Source: Pseudomonadota bacterium (GTDB lineage: Bacteria; Pseudomonadota; Gammaproteobacteria; Burkholderiales; Burkholderiaceae_C). From it: a stretch of DNA of 13,090 bases. The notes under the pieces are model-generated. The model searched no databases, had not been told where the DNA came from, and saw only the letters and a list, made by a program, of their open reading frames with translations. The stretch spans positions 1 through 13,090 of the forward strand of contig JAEZKX010000422.1 in assembly GCA_023436025.1 (NCBI GenBank), written 5' to 3'. The translations under genes were made by a program, and so were the position numbers. Each line of letters begins with the position of its first letter. Within the stretch, counting starts at the first letter, position 1. Below are positions 1-7,864 of this stretch, piece after piece.

Positions 1-286
1 GGCTCACCTTGGCCACCCCGGGGCTGCGCGCCAGCAGCTCGAGCTGCGCGTCGTCCAGTCCGACGCGGATGCGCCCGTCCATCACCGCGATGGTCGCCGG
101 CTCGGCGCCGTGGCCGCGGATGATCGCCTCCACCTCGCGCGCGGTGCGCACGTTCTGCGGGTAGGGCATGCCATGCGCGATGATGGTGGACTCCAGCGCC
201 ACCACCGGGCGGCCGGCCGCCTGCGCGGCGGCCACCGGCGCGCTGCGCACGAGCCAGGGGGAGGAGGGCGTCGGAGCTTGCGTCAC
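1..286 (-). CDS. psuG: Pseudouridine-5'-phosphate glycosidase, N-terminal part (runs off left edge)
   Basis: PsuG cleaves pseudouridine 5'-phosphate reversibly to uracil and ribose 5-phosphate in pseudouridine degradation; it is cytoplasmic. About 95 codons are visible. The reading contains PVVALESTIIAHGMPYPQN followed by TAREVE, GAEPATIAVMDG and VGLDDAQLELLARS, which is the highly conserved PsuG amino end (the E. coli protein reads VVALESTIISHGMPFPQN at the same place). The start chosen is the GTG at 286-284 (MTQAPTPSSPWLVRSAPVA), which gives a leader of normal length; no in-frame ATG occurs upstream and no Shine-Dalgarno is seen. A TATTCT hexamer lies exactly 6 nt before this GTG, so the mRNA may be leaderless. 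The gene is divergent from the DUF3297 gene with 17 bp between the start codons. The family call is firm; the start is inferred. Confidence 0.9.
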   Translation of the reverse strand, partial: MTQAPTPSSPWLVRSAPVAAAQAAGRPVVALESTIIAHGMPYPQNVRTAREVEAIIRGHGAEPATIAVMDGRIRVGLDDAQLELLARSPGVAKVS

Positions 287-291
287 TGCGC

Positions 292-298
292 GAGAATA
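292..298. promoter_or_regulatory. Candidate bidirectional -10 element shared by psuG and the DUF3297 gene
   Basis: The heptamer GAGAATA reads GAGAAT on the plus strand (292-297) and TATTCT on the minus strand (298-293). Each hexamer is followed by exactly 6 nt and then a start codon: ATG at 304 on plus and GTG at 286 on minus. With normal -10 to start-site spacing, both transcripts would begin at or next to their start codons. No good -35 hexamer is visible on either side. What is seen is the symmetry and spacing; promoter function is inferred. Confidence 0.5.
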
Positions 299-303
299 CG
301 CCC

Positions 304-552
304 ATGAGCGACACGACCGAGAAACCCGCCCTGCCCGACCACCTGTCCGTCGATCCGCGCAGCCCGCACTACGTCGCCGCCATCTTCGAGCACGACGTCG
401 GCATCCGCTTCAACGGCAAGGAACGCCACGACGTCGAGGAGTACTGCATCAGCGAAGGCTGGGTGCGCGTTCCCGCCGGCAAGACGCTGGACCGCAAGGG
501 CAAGCCCCTGCTGATCAAGATCAAGGGCCAGGTCGAGCCCTTCTACAAGTAG
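304..552 (+). CDS. DUF3297 family small protein
   Basis: An 82-residue soluble protein of a widespread proteobacterial family without an assigned biochemical role. The whole length fits the family, with blocks LPDHLSVDPRSPHYVAAIFE, HDVGIRFNGKERHDVEEYC, ISEGWVRVPAGKTLDRKG and a C-terminal IKGQVEPFYK. There is no signal peptide or membrane segment. Start: the ATG at 304 begins the family-like sequence; there is no Shine-Dalgarno, but a GAGAAT hexamer lies 6 nt upstream, suggesting a leaderless transcript. It ends only 4 nt before the stop codon of the convergent crp-type gene, so the two transcripts must overlap or end inside one another. Some family members carry a glutathione-peroxidase label in databases; nothing in this sequence supports that activity. 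Confidence 0.9.
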   Translation: MSDTTEKPALPDHLSVDPRSPHYVAAIFEHDVGIRFNGKERHDVEEYCISEGWVRVPAGKTLDRKGKPLLIKIKGQVEPFYK

Positions 553-556
553 GGCT

Positions 557-1282
557 TCAGTCCAGCGCGCCTTCGCCCAGCATGCGCGCATATTCCAGCC
601 GCACCTTGCGGTAGCAGGGGCAGGCGGTCGCCTCCAGGCCGGCGCGGTCGGTCACCACGATGCGGCCGCGCGTGTAGCGGATGAGGCCCTGCTGCTGCAG
701 CTCGCCAGCCACCTGGTTCACGGTGGCGCGCCGCTCGCCCACCATCTGCGCCAGGAAGTCCTGCGTCAGGTCGAAGGCATCGCCGCGCACGCGGTCGTGC
801 GTCTGCAGCAGCCAGCGGGCGCAACGCTGCAGCGCAGGATGCAGCCGGTTGCAGGCCGTGCCTTGCGACATCTGCACCATCAGCGCCTGCGTGTAGCGGT
901 GCAGCACCTGCGCCAGCGCGGGCAACGACCGCACGGCCGCGCGGAAGGCCTCGGCCTCCATGCGCCACGCCGCGCCGGCGACCTGGGCAAACACCAAGTT
1001 GGGGCTGAGCTCCGCTCCCAGGACCAGTGGCACGCCCAGCACCCCTTCCCGGCCGATGGTGGCCACCTCGATGCTGGGTTCGGCGGCACTGCCGCTGCAC
1101 AGCACCGACAGCACGCCTTCCACCGGGAAATAGGCATGGGCCATCGGCTCCTGTTCCCGCCACAGCGTGATGCGGGGGGGCAGGGGGAAGGGCTCGAGCG
1201 CCGGCGCCAGCGCCTGCAGGGTGCCGGCGTCCAGCAGCGCCAGCAGCCGGTTGTCCTGCAGGCCGGGAGGAAGGGGGGTCAT
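557..1282 (-). CDS. Crp/Fnr family transcriptional regulator
   Basis: A 241-residue DNA-binding regulator. Residues about 20-140 form a cyclic-nucleotide-binding-type beta-roll (ITLWREQEPMAHAYFPVEGVLSVL, VATIGREGVLGVPLVLG). A long dimer helix follows (LHRYTQALMVQMSQGTACNRLHPALQRCARWLL), then a winged helix of the Crp type (LTQDFLAQMVGERRATVNQVAGELQQQGLIRYTRGRIVV) and the closing ACPCY segment typical of this subgroup. No FNR-type N-terminal cysteine cluster is present, so it is not an FNR oxygen sensor, and the ligand is unknown. The ATG at 1282 was chosen because homologous sequence begins just after it (MTPLPPGLQDN); a TTG at 1348 would add an unrelated 22-residue tail. It is divergent from the 74-residue gene across 65 bp and convergent with DUF3297. 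Confidence 0.88.
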   Translation of the reverse strand: MTPLPPGLQDNRLLALLDAGTLQALAPALEPFPLPPRITLWREQEPMAHAYFPVEGVLSVLCSGSAAEPSIEVATIGREGVLGVPLVLGAELSPNLVFAQVAGAAWRMEAEAFRAAVRSLPALAQVLHRYTQALMVQMSQGTACNRLHPALQRCARWLLQTHDRVRGDAFDLTQDFLAQMVGERRATVNQVAGELQQQGLIRYTRGRIVVTDRAGLEATACPCYRKVRLEYARMLGEGALD

Positions 1283-1313
1283 GGCAGGCGCTGTCTTATT
1301 TGTCGGACATGGC

Positions 1314-1319
1314 GTTATA
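1314..1319 (-). promoter_or_regulatory. Candidate -10 element for the Crp/Fnr regulator
   Basis: On the minus strand TATAAC reads toward the regulator start at 1282 and would give a 5' leader of about 24 nt. It forms one arm of the inverted repeat TATAG-N14-CTATA (1316-1339); the other arm is part of the plus-strand -10 candidate of the divergent gene. The 65-bp region is locally AT-richer than its surroundings. It also holds TGTCGGACA (1301-1309), a short dyad that does not match CRP or FNR consensus sites. No clear -35 is seen. Confidence 0.35.
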
Positions 1320-1335
1320 GCGGGAAGCCGTCCTC

Positions 1336-1341
1336 TATAGT
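1336..1341 (+). promoter_or_regulatory. Candidate -10 element of a leaderless transcript (74-residue gene)
   Basis: TATAGT ends 6 nt before the ATG at 1348, the same spacing seen at 304, 286 (minus) and 5294 (minus). It is one of the few AT-rich hexamers in this GC-rich region. No Shine-Dalgarno fits between it and the ATG, and no good -35 is visible. Confidence 0.45.
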
Positions 1342-1347
1342 GGCGCA

Positions 1348-1572
1348 ATGTACGAAAGCGGACACAGCCCGACAGCGGACGCCGACGAGCTCCGGCGCGC
1401 GCTGGCGTCGCTGGAAGACGCGCTGGCGCTGCAGCAGCTGCGCCTCGACGCGGCCGTGCCGCGCGGCGATCCCGCCGATGCCGCCATGCGCGGCATCGTC
1501 GTCATCATGCAGCGTGAAGCCGAACGCCTGCGGCAGATGCTGGCCGGATCCCAGGAGCCCACAGGCTCCTAG
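1348..1572 (+). CDS. Hypothetical 74-residue helical protein
   Basis: Not recognised. The predicted protein is acidic at the start (MYESGHSPTADADEL) and then mostly helical with heptad-like leucines (LRRALASLEDALALQQLRL, then MRGIVVIMQREAERLRQML), so a short coiled coil or helical hairpin is plausible. It has no signal peptide and no membrane span. Support for coding: a TATAGT hexamer 6 nt before the ATG, codon use like the neighbours, and a snug fit between the divergent Crp/Fnr gene and the convergent gene at 1569, whose stop codon overlaps its own in the tetramer CTAG. Its position opposite a Crp/Fnr gene suggests it could be a target of that regulator; this is inference. Confidence 0.68.
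   Translation: MYESGHSPTADADELRRALASLEDALALQQLRLDAAVPRGDPADAAMRGIVVIMQREAERLRQMLAGSQEPTGS
1553..1570. terminator. Hairpin at the convergent gene ends
   Basis: AGGAGCC (1553-1559) and GGCTCCT (1564-1570) form a perfect 7-bp stem with the 4-nt loop CACA. The stem reaches into the overlapping stop codons of the two convergent genes. No T-run follows on either strand, so it is at best a weak or factor-assisted two-way terminator, or a stabilising 3' end structure. Confidence 0.35.
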
Positions 1573-1934
1573 TGCGGACGGCCGTCCATGGCGATCGCCA
1601 TGCAGCGCCGCAGCGTGGCATCGACCCGCTCGAGGTGCGCCGCCAGTTGCGCGCCGCGGGCCTTGGCGCCCTCGTCCGCCGGCAGGTGCGCGCTGCGCCA
1701 CAGGCAGTGGACCAGTTCGGCATGCGAGATCAGCAGCTCGACCCAGGGCGCTGACAGTTCCGGCAAGGCCGCGAAGTCGTGGCGCAGCCGCTCCATCTGG
1801 TGGCCCACGCGCTGGTAGAGGTCGGCATCGAGCCAGCTGGCGACCAGGTGGCGGACGTCGCGCGCGTAGGGCTCCAGCGTGGCCAGCGCGGCCTGTGCCG
1901 CTTCCCGCGATGATGAGAACTGGGTCGCCGGCAT
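1569..1934 (-). CDS. Hypothetical 121-residue helical protein
   Basis: Family not recognised. It is all-helical by eye and cytoplasmic, with no membrane span or signal peptide. It contains AAQAALATLEPYARDVRHLVASWLDADLYQRVGHQMERLR, a middle helix WVELLISHAELVHCLWRS, and a C-terminal AHLERVDATLRRCMAIAM. The histidines and charged positions are spread along helices, so a four-helix-bundle sensor or ligand-binding module is possible but unproven. Start: ATG at 1934 was preferred over a TTG at 1958, which would lie inside the hairpin after the kinase gene; a TACACT hexamer 12 nt upstream of the ATG could be its -10. Reading the minus strand, it follows the hybrid kinase gene after 42 bp. Its stop overlaps that of the 74-residue gene. 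Confidence 0.72.
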   Translation of the reverse strand: MPATQFSSSREAAQAALATLEPYARDVRHLVASWLDADLYQRVGHQMERLRHDFAALPELSAPWVELLISHAELVHCLWRSAHLPADEGAKARGAQLAAHLERVDATLRRCMAIAMDGRPH

Positions 1935-1946
1935 GTGTATCCGCCC

Positions 1947-1952
1947 AGTGTA
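1947..1952 (-). promoter_or_regulatory. Candidate -10 element for the 121-residue gene
   Basis: TACACT on the minus strand lies 12 nt before the ATG at 1934, giving a leader of only about 6 nt, too short for a Shine-Dalgarno. It sits directly downstream of the hairpin after the kinase gene, consistent with a new transcription unit starting here. No clear -35 was found; in this position it would fall inside the hairpin. Confidence 0.35.
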
Positions 1953-1956
1953 GGGC

Positions 1957-1976
1957 AAGCCGGCGACCGGGCCGGC

Positions 1977-1978
<2 letters not shown>
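1957..1978 (-). terminator. Hairpin after the hybrid kinase gene
   Basis: AAGCCGGC (1957-1964) and GCCGGCTT (1971-1978) form a perfect 8-bp stem with a 6-nt loop. On the minus strand the stem starts inside the kinase stop codon (TAA at 1979-1977) and ends with TTGCCC, so the T-run is very short. It probably acts as an intrinsic terminator of modest strength or as a 3' end stabiliser. Its position between two same-strand genes supports this. Confidence 0.45.
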
Positions 1979-4058
<2,080 letters not shown>

Positions 4059-4061
4059 GGC

Positions 4062-4075
4062 GGGGCTCCTGCCCC
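4062..4075 (-). promoter_or_regulatory. Shine-Dalgarno presented in a hairpin loop upstream of the kinase
   Basis: On the minus strand GGGGC-AGGA-GCCCC forms a perfect 5-bp stem with the Shine-Dalgarno core in its 4-nt loop, about 7 nt before the ATG at 4058. The site fixes the start choice. A GGA in a hairpin loop over the ribosome site is the arrangement bound by CsrA/RsmA proteins; whether that happens here is inference. A possible -10 (TACCAT, minus strand 4081-4076) lies just upstream. Confidence 0.4.
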
Positions 4076-4268
4076 ATGGTAGGGCCGGATGGCCGTCCAC
4101 GGGGGCGCGCCCGTCGATGCGCGGGGTAGGAGCGCTGCGCCCCGGCGCTCAGCCGCCGGCGACGGCGCCGCCGCCGCCAGGGCGGCAGCATCCCGCTGCG
4201 GTGCGCAGCCCGGCACCCGCCTGCGCTGGTCGAGCCGGCGCGTCCGGGCAGGCCTCGTCCTGCGAACG
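4076..4268. other. Intergenic region between araC-type and kinase genes; no gene seen
   Basis: About 190 bp of very GC-rich sequence between the regulator stop (4269) and the kinase start. The open frames here are low-complexity Arg/Ala/Pro-rich readings without family resemblance, so none is called. It contains a GC hairpin, GCCGCC-N5-GGCGGC (4170-4186), without a following T-run in the minus direction. That could slow or end transcription after the araC-type gene, but the support is weak. Confidence 0.4.
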
Positions 4269-5294
4269 CTACTCCCCGCGCCGGAACGCGCCCGGGCTCC
4301 GTCCCGTCCACGCGCGGAAGGCACGGGCGAAGCTCTTCTCGTTGCGGAATCCGACGGCCGCCGCCACCTGCTTCACCGGGCGGTCGGTGCGGTAGAGCAG
4401 GTCGCGCGCGCGTTCCAGCCGCACTTCGTCCTTCAGCTGCTGCAGGCTGGCGCCTTCCTCCTTCAGCTGCCGGTGCAGCGTGCGCGCCGACACGTGCAGC
4501 AGCGCCGCCAGGGCCTCGGCGCTGTGGGTGCGTTGCGGATGCGCGGCCAGGGCCTGCCGCACCTGCGGCACCAGCAGCCGGTCGCGGCGGTAAGGCAGCA
4601 CGGTGATGGGCAGCGCGCGCTGCAGCATCTGGGCCAGCGCCTTCTCGTCGCGGCGCAGCGGCAGCGCCAGGTAGGCGGCGTCGAAATGCAGTTCGGCTCG
4701 CGCGGCGCCGAACTGCACCGGTCCCGGGAACATGTGGCCATAGGCGTCGGCATGCGGCGGCGCGGGCAGGGGCAGGCGCGTGGCATGCAACGGGATGCGC
4801 GAGTCGATGTACCAGCAGGCCAGGCCGTGCACGTTGCGCAGCAGGAAGGCCAGGCTCAGCTCGCGCACCGCGGCGGGCAGGGCGACGCGTTCCTCCACCG
4901 CGATGGTGGCGGCGCTGCCCGCCACCGACAGCGACAAGGCGACGTCGTCCGTGAGCAGCCCGTGGTGCCGGCACCAGCGCCGCAGCGCCAGGCCCAGGTC
5001 CGGCGCCGTCAGCGAGGCGCGCGCCAGCATGCCGTAGCTGCCCCAGGGCAGCCGGCGCCGGAAGGCGGCCAGGCCCTCGTCGTCGAGCTGCTGCATGGCG
5101 GCGGCGGACAGCAGCTCCATCTGGCGCGCGGTGATGCGGCCATCGCGTTGCTGGAGCTGGGCTGGCGTGATCTGTGCCAGCTTCAGCGCCCCGGCGGCGG
5201 CCTGGCCATGGTGCGCATAGGCCGCCACGATGGCTCGGGCGAAGGCCATGGGCGTGACGGCGGTGGGCGGCGGGCGCGGGGCTTTCGGGGGCAT
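4269..5294 (-). CDS. AraC family transcriptional regulator, candidate regulator of the liu cluster
   Basis: A 341-residue regulator. Residues about 25-205 resemble the arabinose-binding-type ligand domain found in OruR/ArgR-like AraC members (LQQRDGRITARQMELLSAAAM, LPWGSYGMLARASLTAPDLGLAL). The last 85 residues carry the double helix-turn-helix: SAEALAALLHVSARTLHRQLKEEG, then the second part with VKQVAAAVGFRNEKSFARAFRAWTGRSPGAFR. The ATG at 5294 starts a short Pro-rich leader; a TAGACT hexamer exactly 6 nt upstream suggests a leaderless mRNA, and there is no Shine-Dalgarno. An internal ATG at 5249 is an alternative. It is divergent from liuB across 140 bp, the usual layout for a regulator of its neighbour, so it may respond to a leucine- or isovalerate-derived acyl compound. 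That role is inferred from context; the DNA-binding family is clear. Confidence 0.92.
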   Translation of the reverse strand: MPPKAPRPPPTAVTPMAFARAIVAAYAHHGQAAAGALKLAQITPAQLQQRDGRITARQMELLSAAAMQQLDDEGLAAFRRRLPWGSYGMLARASLTAPDLGLALRRWCRHHGLLTDDVALSLSVAGSAATIAVEERVALPAAVRELSLAFLLRNVHGLACWYIDSRIPLHATRLPLPAPPHADAYGHMFPGPVQFGAARAELHFDAAYLALPLRRDEKALAQMLQRALPITVLPYRRDRLLVPQVRQALAAHPQRTHSAEALAALLHVSARTLHRQLKEEGASLQQLKDEVRLERARDLLYRTDRPVKQVAAAVGFRNEKSFARAFRAWTGRSPGAFRRGE

Positions 5295-5300
5295 GGGCGG

Positions 5301-5306
5301 AGTCTA
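5301..5306 (-). promoter_or_regulatory. Candidate -10 element of a leaderless araC-type transcript
   Basis: TAGACT on the minus strand ends exactly 6 nt before the ATG at 5294. This repeats the layout at 286, 304 and 1348. No good -35 is visible; regulation by an activator would fit a promoter with a poor -35. Confidence 0.4.
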
Positions 5307-5316
5307 GCCAGCTGGC
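5307..5316. promoter_or_regulatory. 10-bp perfect palindrome in the araC-liuB intergenic region
   Basis: GCCAGCTGGC abuts the candidate -10 of the araC-type gene, within its -35/-10 spacer. A protein bound here would block that promoter, so it is a candidate operator. AraC-type proteins usually bind direct repeats, so a different repressor or chance in GC-rich DNA is also possible. Confidence 0.3.
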
Positions 5317-5360
5317 AGGATTTGCGCCCGCATGGGCCCGCGGCGCGGGGCGGACTCGGC

Positions 5361-5366
5361 TATCGT
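5361..5366 (+). promoter_or_regulatory. Weak candidate -10 element for the liu cluster
   Basis: TATCGT is the best -10-like hexamer in the 140-bp region upstream of liuB. It would give a leader of about 60 nt. No acceptable -35 lies 16-18 nt upstream, which would fit dependence on an activator such as the divergent AraC-type protein. Confidence 0.25.
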
Positions 5367-5394
5367 TCGGGGCGCGAGCGACCATTCCCGAAGG

Positions 5395-5414
5395 CCCGCC
5401 CGTTACGGGGCGGG
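5395..5414 (+). promoter_or_regulatory. Strong GC hairpin in the presumed liuB leader
   Basis: CCCGCCC (5395-5401) and GGGCGGG (5408-5414) form a perfect 7-bp stem with a 6-nt loop, ending 20 nt before the liuB ATG. The purine-rich stretch right after it (GAGAAAGACAAGA) contains no well-placed Shine-Dalgarno. The hairpin may shape ribosome access or protect the mRNA end; no known riboswitch class is recognised. Confidence 0.3.
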
Positions 5415-5434
5415 AGAAAGACAAGACGCGAGAC

Positions 5435-7057
5435 ATGCCTGTCCTGGAGACCCAACTCAATCCCCGTTCCGCCGACTTCCAGGCCAACGCCGCGGCCATG
5501 CAGGCGCTGGTCGACGACCTCGCCGCGCAGGTCGCGCTGCACGCGGCCGGCGGCGGCGAGGAGGCGCGGCGCAAGCACTCGGCGCGCGGAAAGCTGCCGC
5601 CGCGCGAGCGCGTGCAGCTGCTGCTGGATCCGGGCACGCCCTTCCTCGAGATCGCCCCGCTGGCGGCGCATGGCATGTACCTGGAGAAGGACGGCCGCAT
5701 GGCCGCGCCCTGCGCCGGCATGATCGCCGGCATCGGCCGCGTCAGCGGCGTGGAATGCGTCATCGTCTGCAACGACGCCACGGTCAAGGGCGGCACCTAC
5801 TACCCGATGACCGTCAAGAAGCACCTGCGGGCCCAGGAGATCGCCCAGCAGAACCGCCTGCCCTGCATCTACCTGGTGGATTCGGGTGGCGCCAACCTGC
5901 CCAACCAGGACGACGTCTTCCCCGATCGCGACCACTTCGGCCGCATCTTCTACAACCAGGCCAACCTCAGCGCCGAGGGCATCGCCCAGATCGCGGTGGT
6001 GATGGGTTCCTGCACCGCCGGCGGCGCCTACGTGCCGGCCATGAGCGACGAGACCATCATCGTGCGCGAGCAGGGCACCATCTTCCTGGGCGGCCCGCCG
6101 CTGGTGAAGGCCGCCACCGGCGAGGTGGTGAGTGCCGAAGACCTCGGCGGCGGCGACGTCCACACGCGCCTGTCCGGCGTGGCCGACCACCTGGCGGCCA
6201 ACGACGCCCATGCGCTGGCGCTGGCGCGCCAGGCGGTGGCCACCCTCAACCGCGCCAAGGTGCCGCCGGTGCAGCTGCGCCCGCCGGTGCCGCCGAAGTA
6301 CGACGGCCGCGAGCTGTACGGCGTGATCCCCACCGACGCGCGCAAGCCCTTCGACGTGCGCGAGATCATCGCCCGCATCGTCGACGGCTCGGAATTCCAC
6401 GAGTTCAAGGCCCGCTACGGCGCCACACTGGTGTGCGGCTTCGCCCACATCGAGGGCATGCCGGTGGGCATCGTCGCCAACAACGGCATCCTGTTCTCGG
6501 AATCGGCGCAGAAGGGCGCGCACTTCATCGAGCTGTGCTGCCAGCGCAAGGTGCCGCTGGTGTTCCTGCAGAACATCACCGGCTTCATGGTGGGCCGCAA
6601 GTACGAGAGCGAGGGCATCGCCCGCCACGGCGCCAAGCTGGTGACGGCGGTGGCCACGGCCAACGTGCCCAAGTTCACCGTCATCATCGGCGGCAGCTAT
6701 GGGGCCGGCAACTACGGCATGTGCGGACGCGCCTATTCGCCGCGCTTCCTGTGGATGTGGCCCAGCGCGCGCATTTCGGTGATGGGGGGCGAGCAGGCCG
6801 CCAGCGTGCTGGCCACCGTCAAGCGCGACGGCATCGAGGCGCGCGGCGGCACCTGGAGCGCCGCGGAGGAAGCCGCCTTCAAGCAGCCGCTGCTGGACCA
6901 GTTCGCGCAGCAGTCGCATCCCTACTACGCCAGCGCGCGCCTGTGGGACGATGGCGTGATCGACCCCGCCGACACGCGCCGCGTGCTGGCGCTGGGCCTG
7001 TCGGCCGCGCTCAATGCGCCGATCGCCGAGCCGAAGTTCGGCGTGTTCCGGATGTAG
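5435..7057 (+). CDS. liuB: Methylcrotonyl-CoA carboxylase beta subunit (carboxyltransferase)
   Basis: This 540-residue subunit moves the carboxyl group from carboxybiotin (on LiuD) to 3-methylcrotonyl-CoA, giving 3-methylglutaconyl-CoA in leucine breakdown. Length and layout match the family: an N-terminal half with HSARGKLPPRERVQLLLDPG, VDSGGANLPNQDDVFPDRDHF (about 148-168) and GSCTAGGAYVPAMSDE (191-206), and a C-terminal half with FLQNITGFMVGRKYE and the oxyanion-type loop GGSYGAGNYGMCGRAY (419-434). Both acyl-CoA and biotin half-sites therefore look intact. The nearest alternatives, propionyl-CoA and geranyl-CoA carboxylase, are less likely: the SGGANLPNQ block favours methylcrotonyl-type enzymes, and liuC and liuE in the same cluster point to leucine. 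The ATG at 5435 begins MPVLETQLN; its Shine-Dalgarno is poor. The gene opens the plus-strand cluster, 23 bp before liuC. Confidence 0.95.
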   Translation: MPVLETQLNPRSADFQANAAAMQALVDDLAAQVALHAAGGGEEARRKHSARGKLPPRERVQLLLDPGTPFLEIAPLAAHGMYLEKDGRMAAPCAGMIAGIGRVSGVECVIVCNDATVKGGTYYPMTVKKHLRAQEIAQQNRLPCIYLVDSGGANLPNQDDVFPDRDHFGRIFYNQANLSAEGIAQIAVVMGSCTAGGAYVPAMSDETIIVREQGTIFLGGPPLVKAATGEVVSAEDLGGGDVHTRLSGVADHLAANDAHALALARQAVATLNRAKVPPVQLRPPVPPKYDGRELYGVIPTDARKPFDVREIIARIVDGSEFHEFKARYGATLVCGFAHIEGMPVGIVANNGILFSESAQKGAHFIELCCQRKVPLVFLQNITGFMVGRKYESEGIARHGAKLVTAVATANVPKFTVIIGGSYGAGNYGMCGRAYSPRFLWMWPSARISVMGGEQAASVLATVKRDGIEARGGTWSAAEEAAFKQPLLDQFAQQSHPYYASARLWDDGVIDPADTRRVLALGLSAALNAPIAEPKFGVFRM

Positions 7058-7080
7058 GCTGGACACAGGAAGGAGACCCC

Positions 7081-7863
7081 ATGGAGAACCTGCAGCTCGA
7101 GGTGGAGGGTGCCGTCGCCACCCTCACGCTCGACCGGCCCGACGTGCGCAATGCCTTCAACGACGCGGTGATCGCCGAGCTCACCGCCGCCGTGTCCGAC
7201 CTGGGGGCGCGCGAGGACGTGCGCTGCGTGGTGCTGGCCGCGCGCGGCGCGGCCTTCTGCGCCGGCGCCGACCTGAACTGGATGCGGCGCATGGCCGACT
7301 ACACGCGCGAGGAGAACCTCGCCGACGCCGGCGCGCTGGCGACCATGCTGCGCACGCTCTACGAATGCCCGAAGCCGACCATCGCCAAGATCCAGGGCGA
7401 CGTGTACGCAGGCGGCGTCGGCCTGGTGGCGGCCTGCGACATCGCCGTGGCCATGGACACCGCGCACTTCTGCCTGAGCGAAGCGCGCCTGGGGCTGCTG
7501 CCGGCGACCATCAGCCCCTACGTGATCCGCGCCATGGGCGCACGCGCCGCCCACCGCTACTTCCTCACCGCCGAACGCTTCACCGCCGCCGAGGCGCACC
7601 GCATCGGGCTGGTGCACGAGGTCGTTTCCAGCGGCCACCTGGACGACAAGGTGGCCGAGCTCGCGCGCCACCTGACGAGCGCCGGCCCGGCCGCCGTGCG
7701 GGCCTGCAAGAAGCTGGTGCAGGACGTGGCCGGCCGCGCCATCGACGCCGAGCTGGAGCGCATGACCGTCGCCGCCATCGCCGACATCCGCGCCAGTGAC
7801 GAGGGCCGCGAAGGCGTGCAGTCCTTCCTGCACAAGCGCAAGCCGGGCTGGCTCGCGTCCTGA
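7081..7863 (+). CDS. liuC: Methylglutaconyl-CoA hydratase (enoyl-CoA hydratase family)
   Basis: This 260-residue crotonase-fold enzyme would hydrate 3-methylglutaconyl-CoA to 3-hydroxy-3-methylglutaryl-CoA, the step after LiuB/LiuD. The first oxyanion-hole segment is FCAGADLNWM (59-68) and the second is GDVYAGGVGL (106-115). Glu134 in LSEARLGLLP aligns by eye with the first catalytic glutamate of crotonase. The place of the second crotonase glutamate, in ARAAHRYFL, shows no Glu. My recollection is that the bacterial LiuC subgroup shares this pattern; that was not checked. The ATG at 7081 has a strong Shine-Dalgarno (AGGAAGGAG), which decides the start over earlier in-frame codons. The gene lies between liuB and the DUF4126 gene, which starts 1 nt after its stop. 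Substrate assignment rests on context. Confidence 0.92.
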   Translation: MENLQLEVEGAVATLTLDRPDVRNAFNDAVIAELTAAVSDLGAREDVRCVVLAARGAAFCAGADLNWMRRMADYTREENLADAGALATMLRTLYECPKPTIAKIQGDVYAGGVGLVAACDIAVAMDTAHFCLSEARLGLLPATISPYVIRAMGARAAHRYFLTAERFTAAEAHRIGLVHEVVSSGHLDDKVAELARHLTSAGPAAVRACKKLVQDVAGRAIDAELERMTVAAIADIRASDEGREGVQSFLHKRKPGWLAS

Positions 7864-7864
7864 G

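Noticed and set aside
557..1282. Oxygen sensing by an FNR-type iron-sulfur cluster
   Set aside because: The N-terminal cysteine cluster of FNR is missing; the cysteines near the C-terminus (ACPCY) belong to the subgroup's tail.
1301..1309. TGTCGGACA as a Crp/Fnr binding site upstream of the regulator
   Set aside because: Its 4-bp arms and single-base centre do not match the CRP (TGTGA-N6-TCACA) or FNR (TTGAT-N4-ATCAA) layout, so it is only noted as a short dyad.
4089..4324. Possible small genes in the araC-kinase intergenic region
   Set aside because: Both strands give only Arg/Ala/Pro-rich readings without a ribosome site or homologous feel.
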